A stretch of 64,000 nt of DNA from Rhizobiaceae bacterium CPCC 101076 (GCA_003347645.1 QDFX01000012.1:49931-113930); one strand, 5' to 3'. Positions 28,360-37,979 are shown, counted from the first letter of the stretch. The notes: a model not told the origin generated them from the sequence alone. Numbers and translations are program-made.

Positions 28360-29130
28360 ATGAAGATCGTAAAGTCCATTCTCGTCGCCGGCCTGCTCGG
28401 GCTCGCCGCAGTTGCGCAGGCACAGGCTCAGGGCCTTGAGCGCATCAAGAGCGCGGGCGTGCTGAAGATCGGCACCGAGGGGACCTATTCGCCGTTCACC
28501 TACCACGACAAATCGGGCGCGCTCGTCGGCTTCGACGTCGAGATCGGCCGCGCTATCGCCGACAAGCTCGGCGTCAAAGCCGAGTTCCTGGAGGGCAAAT
28601 GGGACGGCCTTATCGCCGGTCTCGACGCCAAGCGCTACGACGCGGTGATCAACCAGGTCGGCATCACCGAGGCCCGCAAGGCGAAATACGACTTCTCGGA
28701 ACCTTATATCGCGTCGAAGGCGGTGCTGATCGTTCGCGAGGACAACAACGAGATCAAAACCTTCGCCGATCTGAAGGGCAAGAAATCGGCGCAGAGCCTG
28801 ACCTCGAATTTCGGCAAGCTCGCGCAGGATTCGGGCGCTGAATTGGTCGGCACCGACGGCTTCGACCAGTCTATCCAGCTTCTGCTGACCGGCCGGGCCG
28901 ACGCCACGATCAACGACAACCTGTCCTTCCTCGACTTCAAGAAGCAGAAGCCCGACGCCAAGGTGAAGATCGCCGCGACGCAGGCCAATGCCGACTATTC
29001 GGGCGTCATCGTCAGCAAGGGCCAGCCCGACCTCGTCGCCGCCATCAACGATGCGCTGAAGGCGATCAAGGCCGACGGCACCTACGAGACGATCTCGCAG
29101 AAATATTTCGGCGCCAACGTCTCGAACTAA
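28360..29130 (+). CDS. Polar amino-acid ABC transporter binding protein
   Basis: The 256-residue periplasmic protein has a Sec signal (ILVAGLLGLAAVAQAQAQ) and the family-3 solute-binding signature GFDVEIGRAIADKLGVKAEFLEGKWDGLIAGLDAKRYDAVINQVGITEARKAKYDFSEPY. It is closest in style to cystine/glutamate binding proteins (TcyJ/FliY-like), with ligand contacts in the 'GTEGTYSPFTY' and 'SQKYFGANVS' segments. The start ATG is 28360. A strong terminator follows, so the binding protein is made in excess over the membrane parts. Confidence 0.9.
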   Translation: MKIVKSILVAGLLGLAAVAQAQAQGLERIKSAGVLKIGTEGTYSPFTYHDKSGALVGFDVEIGRAIADKLGVKAEFLEGKWDGLIAGLDAKRYDAVINQVGITEARKAKYDFSEPYIASKAVLIVREDNNEIKTFADLKGKKSAQSLTSNFGKLAQDSGAELVGTDGFDQSIQLLLTGRADATINDNLSFLDFKKQKPDAKVKIAATQANADYSGVIVSKGQPDLVAAINDALKAIKADGTYETISQKYFGANVSN

Positions 29131-29149
29131 TAGTATCGACGGGCACCAG

Positions 29150-29179
29150 GGCCGGGTGCGGGGGCACCCGGCCTTTTTT
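29150..29179 (+). terminator. Rho-independent attenuating terminator
   Basis: A perfect 10-bp stem (GGCCGGGTGC / GCACCCGGCC) with a GGGG loop is followed by TTTTTTA. It lies 19 bp past the binding-protein stop and 26 bp before the permease start, so it is intercistronic and probably sets the ratio of binding protein to permease. Confidence 0.92.
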
Positions 29180-29205
29180 ATGGGTGCGGACAAGGGGATC
29201 GAGGC

Positions 29206-29886
29206 GTGCCGCACTGGCTTCAATTGATGCTGGAATCGCTCGGCCCGCTGCTGTGGGCCGGGGTCCAGTTCACGATTCCCCTGACATTGCTGTCGTTCGC
29301 GCTCGGGCTCACCGTTGGGCTGGCCGCGGCGCTGATCCGCCTATTCGGACCGAAACCGCTCGCGGCCATTGTCCGCTTCTACGTCTGGATCATTCGCGGC
29401 ACGCCGCTTCTGGTTCAGCTCTTCCTGATCTTCTATGGCCTGCCGAGCATCGGCATCCTGCTCGACGCGTTCCCTGCCGCGTTGATCGGCTTCACGCTGA
29501 ATGTCGGCGCCTATACCTCCGAGATCATCCGTGCGGTGATCTCATCGGTGCCCAAGGGCCAGTGGGAAGCGGCCTATTCGATCGGCATGACATGGCCGCA
29601 AGCGCTGCGCCGGACCGTGCTGCCGCAGGCCGCGCGGACCGCCGTGCCGCCGCTCTCAAACACGTTCATCTCGCTGGTGAAGGACACCTCGCTCGCGGCC
29701 GCGATCACCGTGCCGGAGCTGTTTCAGGCCGCCCAACGCATCGTCGCCACGACCTATGAGCCGCTGATCCTCTATGTCGAGGCGGCGCTCATCTATCTCG
29801 CGCTGAGTTCGGTGCTGTCTGTGCTTCAGGAGCGGCTGGAGATCCGGCTCAACCGCCAGGGCGGCTTCGTCGAGGCGCGGGCATGA
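29206..29886 (+). CDS. Polar amino-acid ABC transporter permease
   Basis: This 226-residue HisM-type permease has about five TM helices. It contains GVQFTIPLTLLSFALGLTVGLAAALIRLFG, RFYVWIIRGTPLLVQLFLIFYGLPS, and the EAA loop GQWEAAYSIGMTWPQALRRTVLPQAARTAVPPLSN. The start is GTG 29206. Its stop overlaps the ATPase start (ATGA). A single permease gene suggests a homodimeric membrane channel. Confidence 0.92.
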   Translation: MPHWLQLMLESLGPLLWAGVQFTIPLTLLSFALGLTVGLAAALIRLFGPKPLAAIVRFYVWIIRGTPLLVQLFLIFYGLPSIGILLDAFPAALIGFTLNVGAYTSEIIRAVISSVPKGQWEAAYSIGMTWPQALRRTVLPQAARTAVPPLSNTFISLVKDTSLAAAITVPELFQAAQRIVATTYEPLILYVEAALIYLALSSVLSVLQERLEIRLNRQGGFVEARA

Positions 29887-30653
29887 TCAACCTCACCGCC
29901 ATCGAGAAGAGTTTCGGCGATCTGCCGGTGCTGAAGGGCGTTGACCTTGTCGTTCCGCGCGGCGGCGTCACCGCTCTCATAGGACCGTCCGGCGGCGGCA
30001 AGAGCACGCTGCTTCGCTGCATCAACCTGCTCGAACTGCCGACCTCCGGCACGGTCGAGGTCGGCGAATGCCGGATCGAGTTCCGGCCGGGCCGCAAGGT
30101 CAATCAGAAAGCGGTTCGCGAGCTTCGCCGCCAGACCGGAATGGTGTTCCAGAACTTCCAGCTCTTTCCGCATCAGACTGCGGTGGCGAACGTCATGGAG
30201 GGTCTGCTCACCGTCCTGAAATGGCCGAAGGACAGGGCACATGCCCGGGCGATTGAACTGCTCGACAAGGTCGGCCTCGCGCATAAGGCCGATGCCTGGC
30301 CCTCCAGCCTCTCAGGCGGCCAACAGCAGCGCGTCGCGATCGCTCGGGCTCTCGCTCCGGAACCGAAAGTGCTGCTCTGCGACGAGCCTACCTCCGCGCT
30401 TGACCCAGAACTCTCGGGAGAGGTCGTCGCCGTGCTGGCTCAGCTGGCGGAGGAGGGGACGACCATGGTGATGGCGACCCACGATCTCAGGCTCGCCCGC
30501 CAGATCGCGCATGACGTCGTCTTCCTGGAAGCCGGCAAGGTGGTAGAGGCCGGGCAGGCTTCGCAGATATTCGAGAAGCCGTCGCAGGCGAGGACGGTGC
30601 AGTTCATTTCCACGCTGACCGAGCAGGGTATGGCTGCCGGCGCGGGGATTTAG
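29883..30653 (+). CDS. Polar amino-acid ABC transporter ATPase
   Basis: The 256-residue ATP-binding subunit has Walker [11 protein letters not shown]-loop [12 protein letters not shown], signature [15 protein letters not shown], Walker [14 protein letters not shown] and the H-loop THDLRLARQ. It is a typical GlnQ/TcyN-like protein, powering the importer with the binding protein and permease upstream. It is followed by a palindromic repeat pair. Confidence 0.93.
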   Translation: MINLTAIEKSFGDLPVLKGVDLVVPRGGVTALIGPSGGGKSTLLRCINLLELPTSGTVEVGECRIEFRPGRKVNQKAVRELRRQTGMVFQNFQLFPHQTAVANVMEGLLTVLKWPKDRAHARAIELLDKVGLAHKADAWPSSLSGGQQQRVAIARALAPEPKVLLCDEPTSALDPELSGEVVAVLAQLAEEGTTMVMATHDLRLARQIAHDVVFLEAGKVVEAGQASQIFEKPSQARTVQFISTLTEQGMAAGAGI

Positions 30654-30672
30654 GCTCAATCCTGTCCGCATC

Positions 30673-30745
30673 GTAATGCTCCGGCTTGACCGGAGCATCC
30701 ATTCACGAGCGTTCGATGGATCCTCCGGTCAAGCCGGAGGATGAC
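30673..30745. repeat. Head-to-head palindromic repeat pair, locus 4
   Basis: A forward copy lies at 30673-30701 and a reverse copy at 30717-30745. Arms are GCTCCGG/CCGGAGC in the first and CTCCGG/CCGGAG in the second. The position is between the ABC ATPase stop and the tetR operator. Confidence 0.85.
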
Positions 30746-30784
30746 GACCTGGTCGAGGGCTGTTCACAGCACTTAATCTCGTGT

Positions 30785-30804
30785 ATGACTGACCGGTCAG
30801 TCAT
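30785..30804 (+). promoter_or_regulatory. TetR operator: perfect 20-bp palindrome
   Basis: Perfect dyad with 10-bp arms (ATGACTGACC / GGTCAGTCAT) and no spacer, 15 bp upstream of the TetR start and next to a TATAAG-like -10 (TTATAAG at 30805-30810). TGACTGACCGGTCAGTCA-type sites are typical for TetR regulators of ybhR/cmeR-like exporter operons. Confidence 0.85.
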
Positions 30805-30819
30805 TATAAGATCAGTGCG

Positions 30820-31467
30820 ATGCAAGTGACCAAAACCGCCCGAAAACCGGGACGGGCACTCACTCCCGAGGAGCGCCAGACGAAGACGCAACAGCTGCTC
30901 GACGCGGCGCTGGACGTCTTCCTCGAACGCGGCTTCGAGGCGGCGCGGCTCGACGAGGTCGCCAAGCGCGCGGGCGTCGCCAAGGGCACGCTCTACCTCT
31001 ACTTCGCCTCGAAGGAGGCTTTGTTCGAGGACCTGATCCGCTCGCTGATTGCCTCGCCCATTCAAGAGGTTGGACAACGGATGCTCGCGCAGGACATTCC
31101 CGCCGAGATGATGCTGCGCGGCCTGTTGAACTGGGCGAAGAAAGAGGTGCTCGGCACCCGCCGCAAGGACATCGCCCGCCTGATCATCTCCGAAGCCGGC
31201 CGTTTCCCCGAGCTGGGCGCCTTCTACCACCGCGAAGTCATCAGCCGTGGCACCGCGGTCATCCGCGCCATCGTCACGCGCGGCGTCGAGCGTGGCGAGT
31301 TCACCTCCGACGCTCTGGACCGGTTCCCGCAACTGCTGATCGCGCCGGTCCTGGTCGGCATCATCTGGAACGGCCTGTTCAGCCATGTCGAGACGCTCGA
31401 CACCGATGGCCTGCTCGACGTTCACGCCGATCTCATTATTCGCGGTCTGAAAGGCGGTGCGGCATGA
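30820..31467 (+). CDS. TetR-family regulator (CecR-like)
   Basis: The 215-residue repressor has the N-terminal HTH: LLDAALDVFLERGFEAARLDEVAKRAGVAKGTLYLYFASKEALFEDLI. Its C-terminal ligand domain includes ARLIISEAGRFPELGAFYHREV, as seen in TetR regulators beside HlyD/ABC-2 exporters (CecR/YbiH-like). It lies directly behind its presumed operator. The stop overlaps the next gene (ATGA), so regulator and exporter form one autoregulated operon. Confidence 0.9.
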   Translation: MQVTKTARKPGRALTPEERQTKTQQLLDAALDVFLERGFEAARLDEVAKRAGVAKGTLYLYFASKEALFEDLIRSLIASPIQEVGQRMLAQDIPAEMMLRGLLNWAKKEVLGTRRKDIARLIISEAGRFPELGAFYHREVISRGTAVIRAIVTRGVERGEFTSDALDRFPQLLIAPVLVGIIWNGLFSHVETLDTDGLLDVHADLIIRGLKGGAA

Positions 31468-32435
31468 AACGCATCGTCCCGCTCATCCTGATCCTCGCGA
31501 TCGCCGCAGCCGCGGCCTGGTATCTCTGGCCGGCTCCCACCGACCCGGACCGGGTGCAGGGCTATATCGAGGGCGATCTCGTTCTCGTCGGTCCGGAAAG
31601 CGCGGGCAGGGTGGTCAGCCTCACCGTCGATTCTGGCAGCGATGTCTCTGAAAACGCGGAGCTTTTCTGCCTCGATACCCGCTCCGAGGAAGCCGCGCGC
31701 GACGAGGCGCAGGCAAAGCTCAACCAGGCCAAGGCGCAATTGGCGGATCTTCAGGCAGCGGTTCAGCGGCCCGAACAGATTGCCGTTCTGAGGGCGACCG
31801 AGAACCGCGCGAAGGCAGCGCTCGATTTGTCCCGCGCCGACGTCGAACGCCAGAGAGCCTTGTTCCAGAAGGGTTTTTCCTCCGAGGCGCGGCTCCAGCA
31901 GGCGCAGGCGCAATTCGAAAGCGATGGAGCGGCCTTGGCCGAGGCTCGCCGGCAGATCGAAGCGGCGGAAATCCCGGGCAGAAGCGAACTGATCGCGGGC
32001 GCGGAAGCCGCCGTGAAGGCAGCCGAGGCCTCGCTCGACGGCGCGGTCAAAGCGCTGGAGAAACGCCGAGTGTTCGCGCCCGTCGCGGCCGTCGTCGAGG
32101 ATGTCTATTTCCGCGCGGGCGAGGTCGTGGCGGCCGGCCAGCCTGTTCTTGCCCTGCTCCCGCCCGGCAACCGTAAGGTCCGCTTCTATGTTCCGGAACC
32201 TCAGCTTTCCGGCCTAAGGCTCGGGCAGGACGTGACAATCTACTGCGACGGCTGCCAACCGATGACGGCCAGGCTGAGCTTCCTGTCGAGCGAGGCCGAG
32301 TTCACCCCGCCGGTCATCTTCAGCGAGGAGGAGAGGGCGAAGCTCGTCTTCAAGGCGGAAGCGAAGCTGACCCAGGGCGAGACCCTGCCGCTCGGGCTGC
32401 CGGTCGATGTCGTCCTGCACGGGCGCGCAAAATGA
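31464..32435 (+). CDS. HlyD-family membrane fusion protein (YbhG-like)
   Basis: This is a 323-residue periplasmic adaptor. A single N-terminal membrane anchor (VPLILILAIAAAAAWYLWP) is followed by a lipoyl half-motif (GYIEGDLVLVGPESAGRVVSLTVDSGSDV), a long alpha-helical hairpin of about 120 residues rich in Ala, Gln and Glu (about 65-190), the second lipoyl half, and a beta-barrel end (LPLGLPVDVVLHG). It links the inner-membrane ABC exporter to an outer-membrane channel; no such channel gene is adjacent. Confidence 0.9.
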   Translation: MKRIVPLILILAIAAAAAWYLWPAPTDPDRVQGYIEGDLVLVGPESAGRVVSLTVDSGSDVSENAELFCLDTRSEEAARDEAQAKLNQAKAQLADLQAAVQRPEQIAVLRATENRAKAALDLSRADVERQRALFQKGFSSEARLQQAQAQFESDGAALAEARRQIEAAEIPGRSELIAGAEAAVKAAEASLDGAVKALEKRRVFAPVAAVVEDVYFRAGEVVAAGQPVLALLPPGNRKVRFYVPEPQLSGLRLGQDVTIYCDGCQPMTARLSFLSSEAEFTPPVIFSEEERAKLVFKAEAKLTQGETLPLGLPVDVVLHGRAK

Positions 32436-33394
32436 CCGCCGCAGCCCTGCCAGCCGACCTCCCACAGACCGACCCGGACGTGGTCATCGACGTCGAGGGG
32501 CTGACCAAGAAGTTCGGCGAGCGCACGGTGGTGAAGGACCTGACCATGCAGGTCCGGCGCGGGCTGATCTACGGCTTCCTCGGCCCGAACGGCTCCGGCA
32601 AGACGACGACGATCCGGATGCTGACCGGCCTGCTGACGCCCGACAGCGGGCGTGGCACCTGCCTCGGCTACGACATCCTCACCCAGTCGACCGAGATCAA
32701 GCGCCATGTCGGCTACATGACGCAGAAGTTCTCGCTCTATACCGACCTGTCGATCCGCGAGAACCTCGAATTCATCGGGCGCGTTCACGGCCTCTCCGAC
32801 CCGCGCGGGGCGGCGTCGGAGGCCATCGCCCGGCTCGGGCTGGAGAATCGGGCGAGCCAGCTTGCCGGCGAACTCTCGGGCGGCTGGAAGCAGCGGCTCG
32901 CGCTCGGCGCCTGCATCCTGCCGAAGCCAGATCTTCTCCTCCTCGACGAGCCGACCGCCGGCGTTGACCCCAAGGCCCGGCGCGAATTCTGGGATGAGAT
33001 CCACCATCTCGCCCATGACGGCATGACCGTCCTCGTCTCGACCCATTACATGGACGAGGCCGAGCGCTGTCACGAGATCGCATATATCGCCTATGGCGAG
33101 CTCTTGACCCACGGCACGGTCGACGAGGTCGTCGCGCAATCGGGTCTCGCGACCTACACCGTCACCGGCCGCGATCTCTCCGCGCTCGCCGACCAGCTCT
33201 CGAAGACCGAAGGCGTGGACCAGGTCGCGCCGTTCGGCTCGGCGCTCCACATCTCCGGCCGCGACAAGGCCAGGCTCGACGCCGCCATCGAGGCGCTGCC
33301 GGAGACCGAGGGCGTCGAGGTCACGCCCTCCGAACCCACGCTCGAGGACGTCTTCATCGAGCTGATGAGCCAGAGCCGGGACAATTTCGCATGA
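32432..33394 (+). CDS. ABC-2 exporter ATPase (half of YbhF)
   Basis: The 320-residue ATPase has Walker A GPNGSGKTT, signature LSGGWKQRLALG, Walker B LLLLDEPTAGVDPKARREFW and H-loop STHYMDEAERC. The C-terminal 80 residues form the DUF4162-like tail common in ABC-2 exporters. E. coli YbhF carries two ATPase domains in tandem; here only one is present, so the functional unit should be a homodimer. Start and stop overlap both neighbours by 4 bp. Confidence 0.9.
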   Translation: MTAAALPADLPQTDPDVVIDVEGLTKKFGERTVVKDLTMQVRRGLIYGFLGPNGSGKTTTIRMLTGLLTPDSGRGTCLGYDILTQSTEIKRHVGYMTQKFSLYTDLSIRENLEFIGRVHGLSDPRGAASEAIARLGLENRASQLAGELSGGWKQRLALGACILPKPDLLLLDEPTAGVDPKARREFWDEIHHLAHDGMTVLVSTHYMDEAERCHEIAYIAYGELLTHGTVDEVVAQSGLATYTVTGRDLSALADQLSKTEGVDQVAPFGSALHISGRDKARLDAAIEALPETEGVEVTPSEPTLEDVFIELMSQSRDNFA

Positions 33395-34551
33395 GCGCGC
33401 CGGCCGAACCGCGCGCGAAACCCGGCGGCAGCTTCAGCCGCTTCCGCGCCGTCTTCATCAAGGAGGCGATCCAGCTCCGCCGCGACCGGCTGACCTTCGC
33501 GATGATGGTGATGATCCCGCTGATGCAGCTGCTCTTGTTCGGCTACGCCATCAACACCGACCCGAAGAGCCTGCCGACGGCCGTCCTCCAGCTCGACGAC
33601 AGCGCGTTTGCACGCTCCTTCATCGGCGCCATGCATGCGACCGACTATTTCGCGATCGAGAAGACGGTCCACAGTGAAAAGGAACTCGACGACCTCTTCC
33701 TCTCCGGCGCGATCCAGTTCGCGGTGCAGATCCCGGTCGATTTCGGCAAGAAGATCATGCGCGGCGAGAAGCCCGCTCTGCTGGTCATTGCCGACGCCAC
33801 CGACCCTTCCGCCTCGGGCAACGCCATCGCCGCGCTGCAGCAGCTTCCGCAGACCGTCTTCGCCCGCGACCTGGAGGGCGCCGCCGCGATGCGGGAGGGC
33901 CAGGCGCCGCCGTTCGAACTCCGTCTCCACCGCCGCTACAACCCGGCCGGCGAGACCCGCTTCAACATCGTGCCGGGGCTGATGGGCACGATCCTGACGC
34001 TGACCATGCTCCTCTTCACCGGCCTGTCGGTGACGCGCGAGGTCGAGCGCGGGACGATGGAGACCTTGCTGTCGCTGCCGATCCGCCCGGTCGAGATCAT
34101 GCTCGGCAAGATCTCGCCCTACGTCGTCGTCGGCGCGGTGCAGATGACGATCATCCTGACGACGAGCTTCCTGCTGTTCGGCGTTCCGATTGTCGGTTCG
34201 CTCACGCTGCTCTTGGCGCTAACGACGCTCTTCATCATCGCCAATCTCGCGGTCGGCTACACCTTCTCGACCATCGCCACGAGCCAACTCCAGGCGATGC
34301 AGATGTCCTTCTTCTTCTTCCTGCCGTCCATGCTGCTCTCGGGCTTCATGTTCCCGTTCCGCGGCATGCCGGTCTGGGCGCAGTACATCGGCGAAATCCT
34401 GCCGCTGACGCATTTCCTGCGGGTGGTGCGCGGCATCATGCTGAAGGGCGCGGGGCTATGGGACCTGAGCCACGATGTACTGGCGCTGGTGGCGTTCGTT
34501 CTGGTGGCGATGGGGGTCGCGGTGGCGCGGTTTCGGCAGACTTTGGATTGA
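33391..34551 (+). CDS. ABC-2 exporter permease (YbhS/YbhR-like)
   Basis: This 386-residue membrane protein has one N-terminal TM helix (LTFAMMVMIPLMQLLLFGYAINTDP), a large periplasmic domain (about 55-185) and five C-terminal TM helices, including LPSMLLSGFMFPFRGMPVWAQYIGEILPLTHFLRVVRGIMLKG, the ABC2_membrane_3 signature. E. coli has two such permeases; this operon has one. The exporter probably removes a toxic small molecule that is sensed by the TetR protein. Confidence 0.9.
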   Translation: MSAPAEPRAKPGGSFSRFRAVFIKEAIQLRRDRLTFAMMVMIPLMQLLLFGYAINTDPKSLPTAVLQLDDSAFARSFIGAMHATDYFAIEKTVHSEKELDDLFLSGAIQFAVQIPVDFGKKIMRGEKPALLVIADATDPSASGNAIAALQQLPQTVFARDLEGAAAMREGQAPPFELRLHRRYNPAGETRFNIVPGLMGTILTLTMLLFTGLSVTREVERGTMETLLSLPIRPVEIMLGKISPYVVVGAVQMTIILTTSFLLFGVPIVGSLTLLLALTTLFIIANLAVGYTFSTIATSQLQAMQMSFFFFLPSMLLSGFMFPFRGMPVWAQYIGEILPLTHFLRVVRGIMLKGAGLWDLSHDVLALVAFVLVAMGVAVARFRQTLD

Positions 34552-34560
34552 GGCGAGGCG

Positions 34561-35370
34561 CTACAGCGCGCGCTGCCGGATCGCCGTCACCACCAGTTCG
34601 GCTAGCACCACCACGGCGAAGATCGTCAGCAGCACCACGGCGACCTGATCCCAGTAGAGCAGGTTCAGCGCCGTATCGAGCGCGACGCCGATGCCTCCCG
34701 CGCCGACGAGGCCGAGCACGGCGGATTCGCGGATGTTGATGTCCCAGCGGAACAGCGCGATCGACCAGAAAGCCGGGCGAACCTGTGGCCAGTATCCCAT
34801 CAGGATCTGGCTTCGCTTCGGCGCGCCCGCAGCGACCAGTGCCTCGATCGATCCCTGGTTCGCCTCCTCCAGCGCCTCGCCGAACAGCTTGCCGACGAAG
34901 CCGATGGAACGGAACGCGATCGCCAATGTGCCGGCGAGGGGACCGGGACCGAAGATCGCGACGAACAGCAGCGCCCAGACGAGCGAGTTCACCGAGCGCG
35001 AGGTGACGAACAGGAAATGGGCGAACCAGTTGAGCACCGGAACGGGCGTCAGGTTGCGCGCGGCGACCAGGCCGAGCGGCACTGCGAAGAACAGCGACAG
35101 GATGGTGCCGAGCGTCGCGATGTGCAGCGTCTCGATCAGCGAGGCCCAGACGGCCTCGCCGAAATAGCTCCAGTCCATCGGCCACATGCGGACGAACAGG
35201 TCGGCGATCTGCTGCGGCGAGTCGTAGAGGAATTCCGGGATGATCTCGATCGTCCGGAACGACCAGACGATCGCGATGACGGCGGCGAGATAGAGCGCGT
35301 AGCGGCCGAGCCTCTGGGCCGGCGTGAAGCGCACCCATTCGCGGTCGATGGCCGTTCCGACCGTGCTCAT
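34561..35370 (-). CDS. phnE: Phosphonate/phosphite ABC transporter permease 1
   Basis: The 269-residue PhnE-type permease has [73 protein letters not shown], the family EAA-like loop, and a C-terminal GLVGAGGIGVALDTALN. It is the last gene of phnD-phnC-phnE-phnE and overlaps the preceding permease gene by 4 bp. The operon ends face to face with the ABC-2 permease gene, 9 bp apart. Confidence 0.9.
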   Translation of the reverse strand: MSTVGTAIDREWVRFTPAQRLGRYALYLAAVIAIVWSFRTIEIIPEFLYDSPQQIADLFVRMWPMDWSYFGEAVWASLIETLHIATLGTILSLFFAVPLGLVAARNLTPVPVLNWFAHFLFVTSRSVNSLVWALLFVAIFGPGPLAGTLAIAFRSIGFVGKLFGEALEEANQGSIEALVAAGAPKRSQILMGYWPQVRPAFWSIALFRWDINIRESAVLGLVGAGGIGVALDTALNLLYWDQVAVVLLTIFAVVVLAELVVTAIRQRAL

Positions 35371-36164
35371 TGAAACGCCTTCCGGATCCAGCCCGAAAGG
35401 ACTTCAGCGACCATGATCATCGCCACCGTGACGATGAGGATCGCGAGCACGTAGTCGTAGTCGAAGCGCTGGTAAGCGGTGAACAAAGTGGCGCCGATGC
35501 CGCCGCCGCCGACGATGCCGACCATGGTCGAGTTCCGCAGGTTGGAATCGAGCTGGTAGGTCGCGAAGCCGATGAAGCGTGGCAGGACCTGTGGCTGCAC
35601 GGCCATGATCAGCACGTTCAGGAACGGCGCGCCGGTGGCGCGGACAGCTTCGACCTGCTTCAGCGAGATTTCCTCGATCGCCTCGGCGAACAGTTTGCCG
35701 ACGAAGCCGATCGACCCGACGATCAGCGCCAGCACACCCGCGAGCGCGCCGAAGCCGACCGCCTTCACGAACAGGATCGCGATGATGATCGGGTGGAACG
35801 ACCGGCAGAGTGCGATGATCGTCCGCGCAGGCCAGGTCACCCAAGGCGGCATCAGATTGCGTGCCGCCAGCAGTCCGACCGGCAGCGACAGCAGAATGCC
35901 GAAGAAGCTCGACAGGATCGCGATCTGCAGGCTCTCGACCATGCCGTCGACGAGAAGCTGGGTCCGCTCGAAATCGGGCGGGAACATCCGGGCGAGGAAG
36001 GTCCCTCCCTGGCCGAGGCCGGTGACGAACCGGTCCCACGAGAAGCCGAGATGCGAGGCGGCGTAGATCGTGTAGACGACCAGCGCCCCGAACGCGATGC
36101 GCCCGCTCCAATTGGCCTGGAAGGCTTGCCGACCAAGGGGGAGGCCAGGATCAGGGGCGCTCAT
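35367..36164 (-). CDS. phnE: Phosphonate/phosphite ABC transporter permease 2
   Basis: This is a second PhnE paralogue of about 265 residues, with [87 protein letters not shown] and [17 protein letters not shown]. Tandem permeases forming a heterodimer are the rule in rhizobial phnCDE1E2. The ATG at 36164 overlaps the phnC end by 14 bp; an ATG at 36185 is also in frame. Confidence 0.9.
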   Translation of the reverse strand: MSAPDPGLPLGRQAFQANWSGRIAFGALVVYTIYAASHLGFSWDRFVTGLGQGGTFLARMFPPDFERTQLLVDGMVESLQIAILSSFFGILLSLPVGLLAARNLMPPWVTWPARTIIALCRSFHPIIIAILFVKAVGFGALAGVLALIVGSIGFVGKLFAEAIEEISLKQVEAVRATGAPFLNVLIMAVQPQVLPRFIGFATYQLDSNLRNSTMVGIVGGGGIGATLFTAYQRFDYDYVLAILIVTVAMIMVAEVLSGWIRKAFQ

Positions 36165-36957
36165 CGAGCCAGTTCTCCCCGCCATAGATCGCCTTGAGGT
36201 CGGCGTCGGTCAGTCCGTCCGGCGGGCCGTCATAGACGACGTGGCCGCCTGTCATGCCGACGACGCGTTGCGCGAAGCGCTTGGCCAGTCCGACATTGTG
36301 GATGTTGACGATCACCGGGATGTCGCGCTCGCCGGCCAGCCGCGAGAGGATCTCCATGATCTCGACCGAGGTTTTCGGATCGAGCGAGGAGGTGGGCTCG
36401 TCGGCGAGGATCAGGTCGGGCTCCTGCATGATCGCCCGGGCGATACCGACGCGCTGGCGCTGGCCGCCGGAGAGTGCGTCCGCGCGGCGGAGCGCGACGC
36501 GTTCGAGCCCGACCGCGTCCAGCAGTCCGAAGGCGCGGTCGATGTCGGCCTGCGGGAATTTCCGCAGCCAGGCGCGCCATACCGGGACATAGCCGAGCCG
36601 GCCGGAGAGCAGGTTCTCCATCACCGTCAGCCGTTCCACGAGATTGTACTCCTGGAACACCATGCCGATGCGCCGCCGCGCCTCGCGGAGCTGCCGGCCG
36701 CGAAGCCGCGCGAGATCCTGGCCCATGAACTTGATTTCGCCGGACGTGGGCTCGACCAGCCGATTGATGCAGCGCAGCAGCGTGCTCTTGCCGGTGCCGG
36801 ACGGGCCGATCACGGCGGTCAGGCCGTGGCCGGCAATCGTCAGGTTGATGCCGCGAAGGACCGGCTTGTTGCGCCGGTACTCCTTGACGAGATCGCGGAT
36901 GACCAGAGAGCGGGCGTCCTGCCCGCTCTCCGTCACGAGGCCCGGCGCCGCGTTCAC
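36151..36957 (-). CDS. phnC: Phosphonate/phosphite ABC transporter ATPase
   Basis: The 268-residue ATPase has Walker [11 protein letters not shown]-loop [26 protein letters not shown] (a PhnC hallmark), signature [14 protein letters not shown], Walker [14 protein letters not shown] and [11 protein letters not shown] in the H-loop. The start is GTG 36957 ([11 protein letters not shown]), in a GTGA overlap with the phnD stop. The open frame further upstream lies inside phnD and is not used. Confidence 0.92.
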   Translation of the reverse strand: MNAAPGLVTESGQDARSLVIRDLVKEYRRNKPVLRGINLTIAGHGLTAVIGPSGTGKSTLLRCINRLVEPTSGEIKFMGQDLARLRGRQLREARRRIGMVFQEYNLVERLTVMENLLSGRLGYVPVWRAWLRKFPQADIDRAFGLLDAVGLERVALRRADALSGGQRQRVGIARAIMQEPDLILADEPTSSLDPKTSVEIMEILSRLAGERDIPVIVNIHNVGLAKRFAQRVVGMTGGHVVYDGPPDGLTDADLKAIYGGENWLDERP

Positions 36958-37979
36958 TGCGTCTTCTTCTGTTTCTCTTCGGCCTTCTTGCGCGCGGCTT
37001 CCGCCTCGCGGGCCGTTTCCTTCTCGTAGGCGGCCTTGTTGTACGGCGTGCCGGACTTCTCGCCGACCTCGCGCACCACGGCCCATTCCTTCTGATAGGT
37101 GATCGGGAAGAAGCGGTCGTCGCCGTTGAACTCCTTCTGCATCTCCGGCGGGAAGCGGAAGTCGTAGAAGCACTGCTTGATCTTTTCGGCGAGCTCCGGC
37201 TTCAGGTCGTGGGCGTAGGCGAACGAGGAGGTCGGGAAGACCTCGCTCTTGAAAATGATGCGGAAGTTCTCGCCCTTCACCGTGCCGCGGTCGACCATGC
37301 GGTTATAGACGTCGGACGCGACGGGCGCAGCGTCGTAGTCGCCGGCCTCGACGCCGAGCGTCGACTTGTCATGGCCGCCGGAGAAGATCGGCTTGTAGTC
37401 CTCGTTCGGCTTAAGGCCTTCCGCGGGAAACAGCACGACCGGCGCGAGGTGGCCGGAATTGGAGGAGGGCGAGGTGTGGGCGACCTTCTTGCCCTTCAGG
37501 TCGGAGAGCTTCTGATACGGGCTGTCGGCCTTCACCAGCATGAACAGCTGATAGCCCTGGAAACCCTTTGCGGTGCCCTTGGCGGCGAACGGAATGGCGC
37601 CCGCCATGTTGACCGCGAACCCGGTCGGGCCGGTCGAGAAGCCCGCGACGTGCAGGCGCCCGGACCGCATGGCCTCGATCTCGGCGGAGTTCGACTGGAC
37701 GGGGTAGTAGACGACCTTCTTGCCGGTGCATTCGGAGAGATGCTTGGTGAACGGCGCGAAGGCGTTCTCGTAGACGGCGGGGTCCTCGACCGGGGTATAG
37801 GCGAAGACCAGCGTGCTCGGATCGCGGGTTTCCTTCGGCACGTCGGCGACGAGGTCGTTGTTGGCGTCGCAGTACATGTCGTCGAGCTGGCCGCGATTGG
37901 CGCAGTCCTGGGCAGAGGCAGTTCCGACATAGCCGAGGCCCGCGGCAAGCGCGAACATGGCTGTCCAGATTCTGAGCAT
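36954..37979 (-). CDS. phnD: Phosphonate/phosphite binding protein
   Basis: The 341-residue periplasmic protein has a signal peptide ([18 protein letters not shown]), then [66 protein letters not shown] and [19 protein letters not shown], the anion-binding signature of PhnD/PtxB. Cys pairs near the mature N terminus (DCANR...MYCDAN) suggest a disulfide. A charged Lys/Glu/Ala-rich C-terminal tail of about 25 residues is unusual. Ligand choice among phosphonate, phosphite and hypophosphite cannot be read from sequence alone. Confidence 0.9.
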   Translation of the reverse strand: MLRIWTAMFALAAGLGYVGTASAQDCANRGQLDDMYCDANNDLVADVPKETRDPSTLVFAYTPVEDPAVYENAFAPFTKHLSECTGKKVVYYPVQSNSAEIEAMRSGRLHVAGFSTGPTGFAVNMAGAIPFAAKGTAKGFQGYQLFMLVKADSPYQKLSDLKGKKVAHTSPSSNSGHLAPVVLFPAEGLKPNEDYKPIFSGGHDKSTLGVEAGDYDAAPVASDVYNRMVDRGTVKGENFRIIFKSEVFPTSSFAYAHDLKPELAEKIKQCFYDFRFPPEMQKEFNGDDRFFPITYQKEWAVVREVGEKSGTPYNKAAYEKETAREAEAARKKAEEKQKKTQ

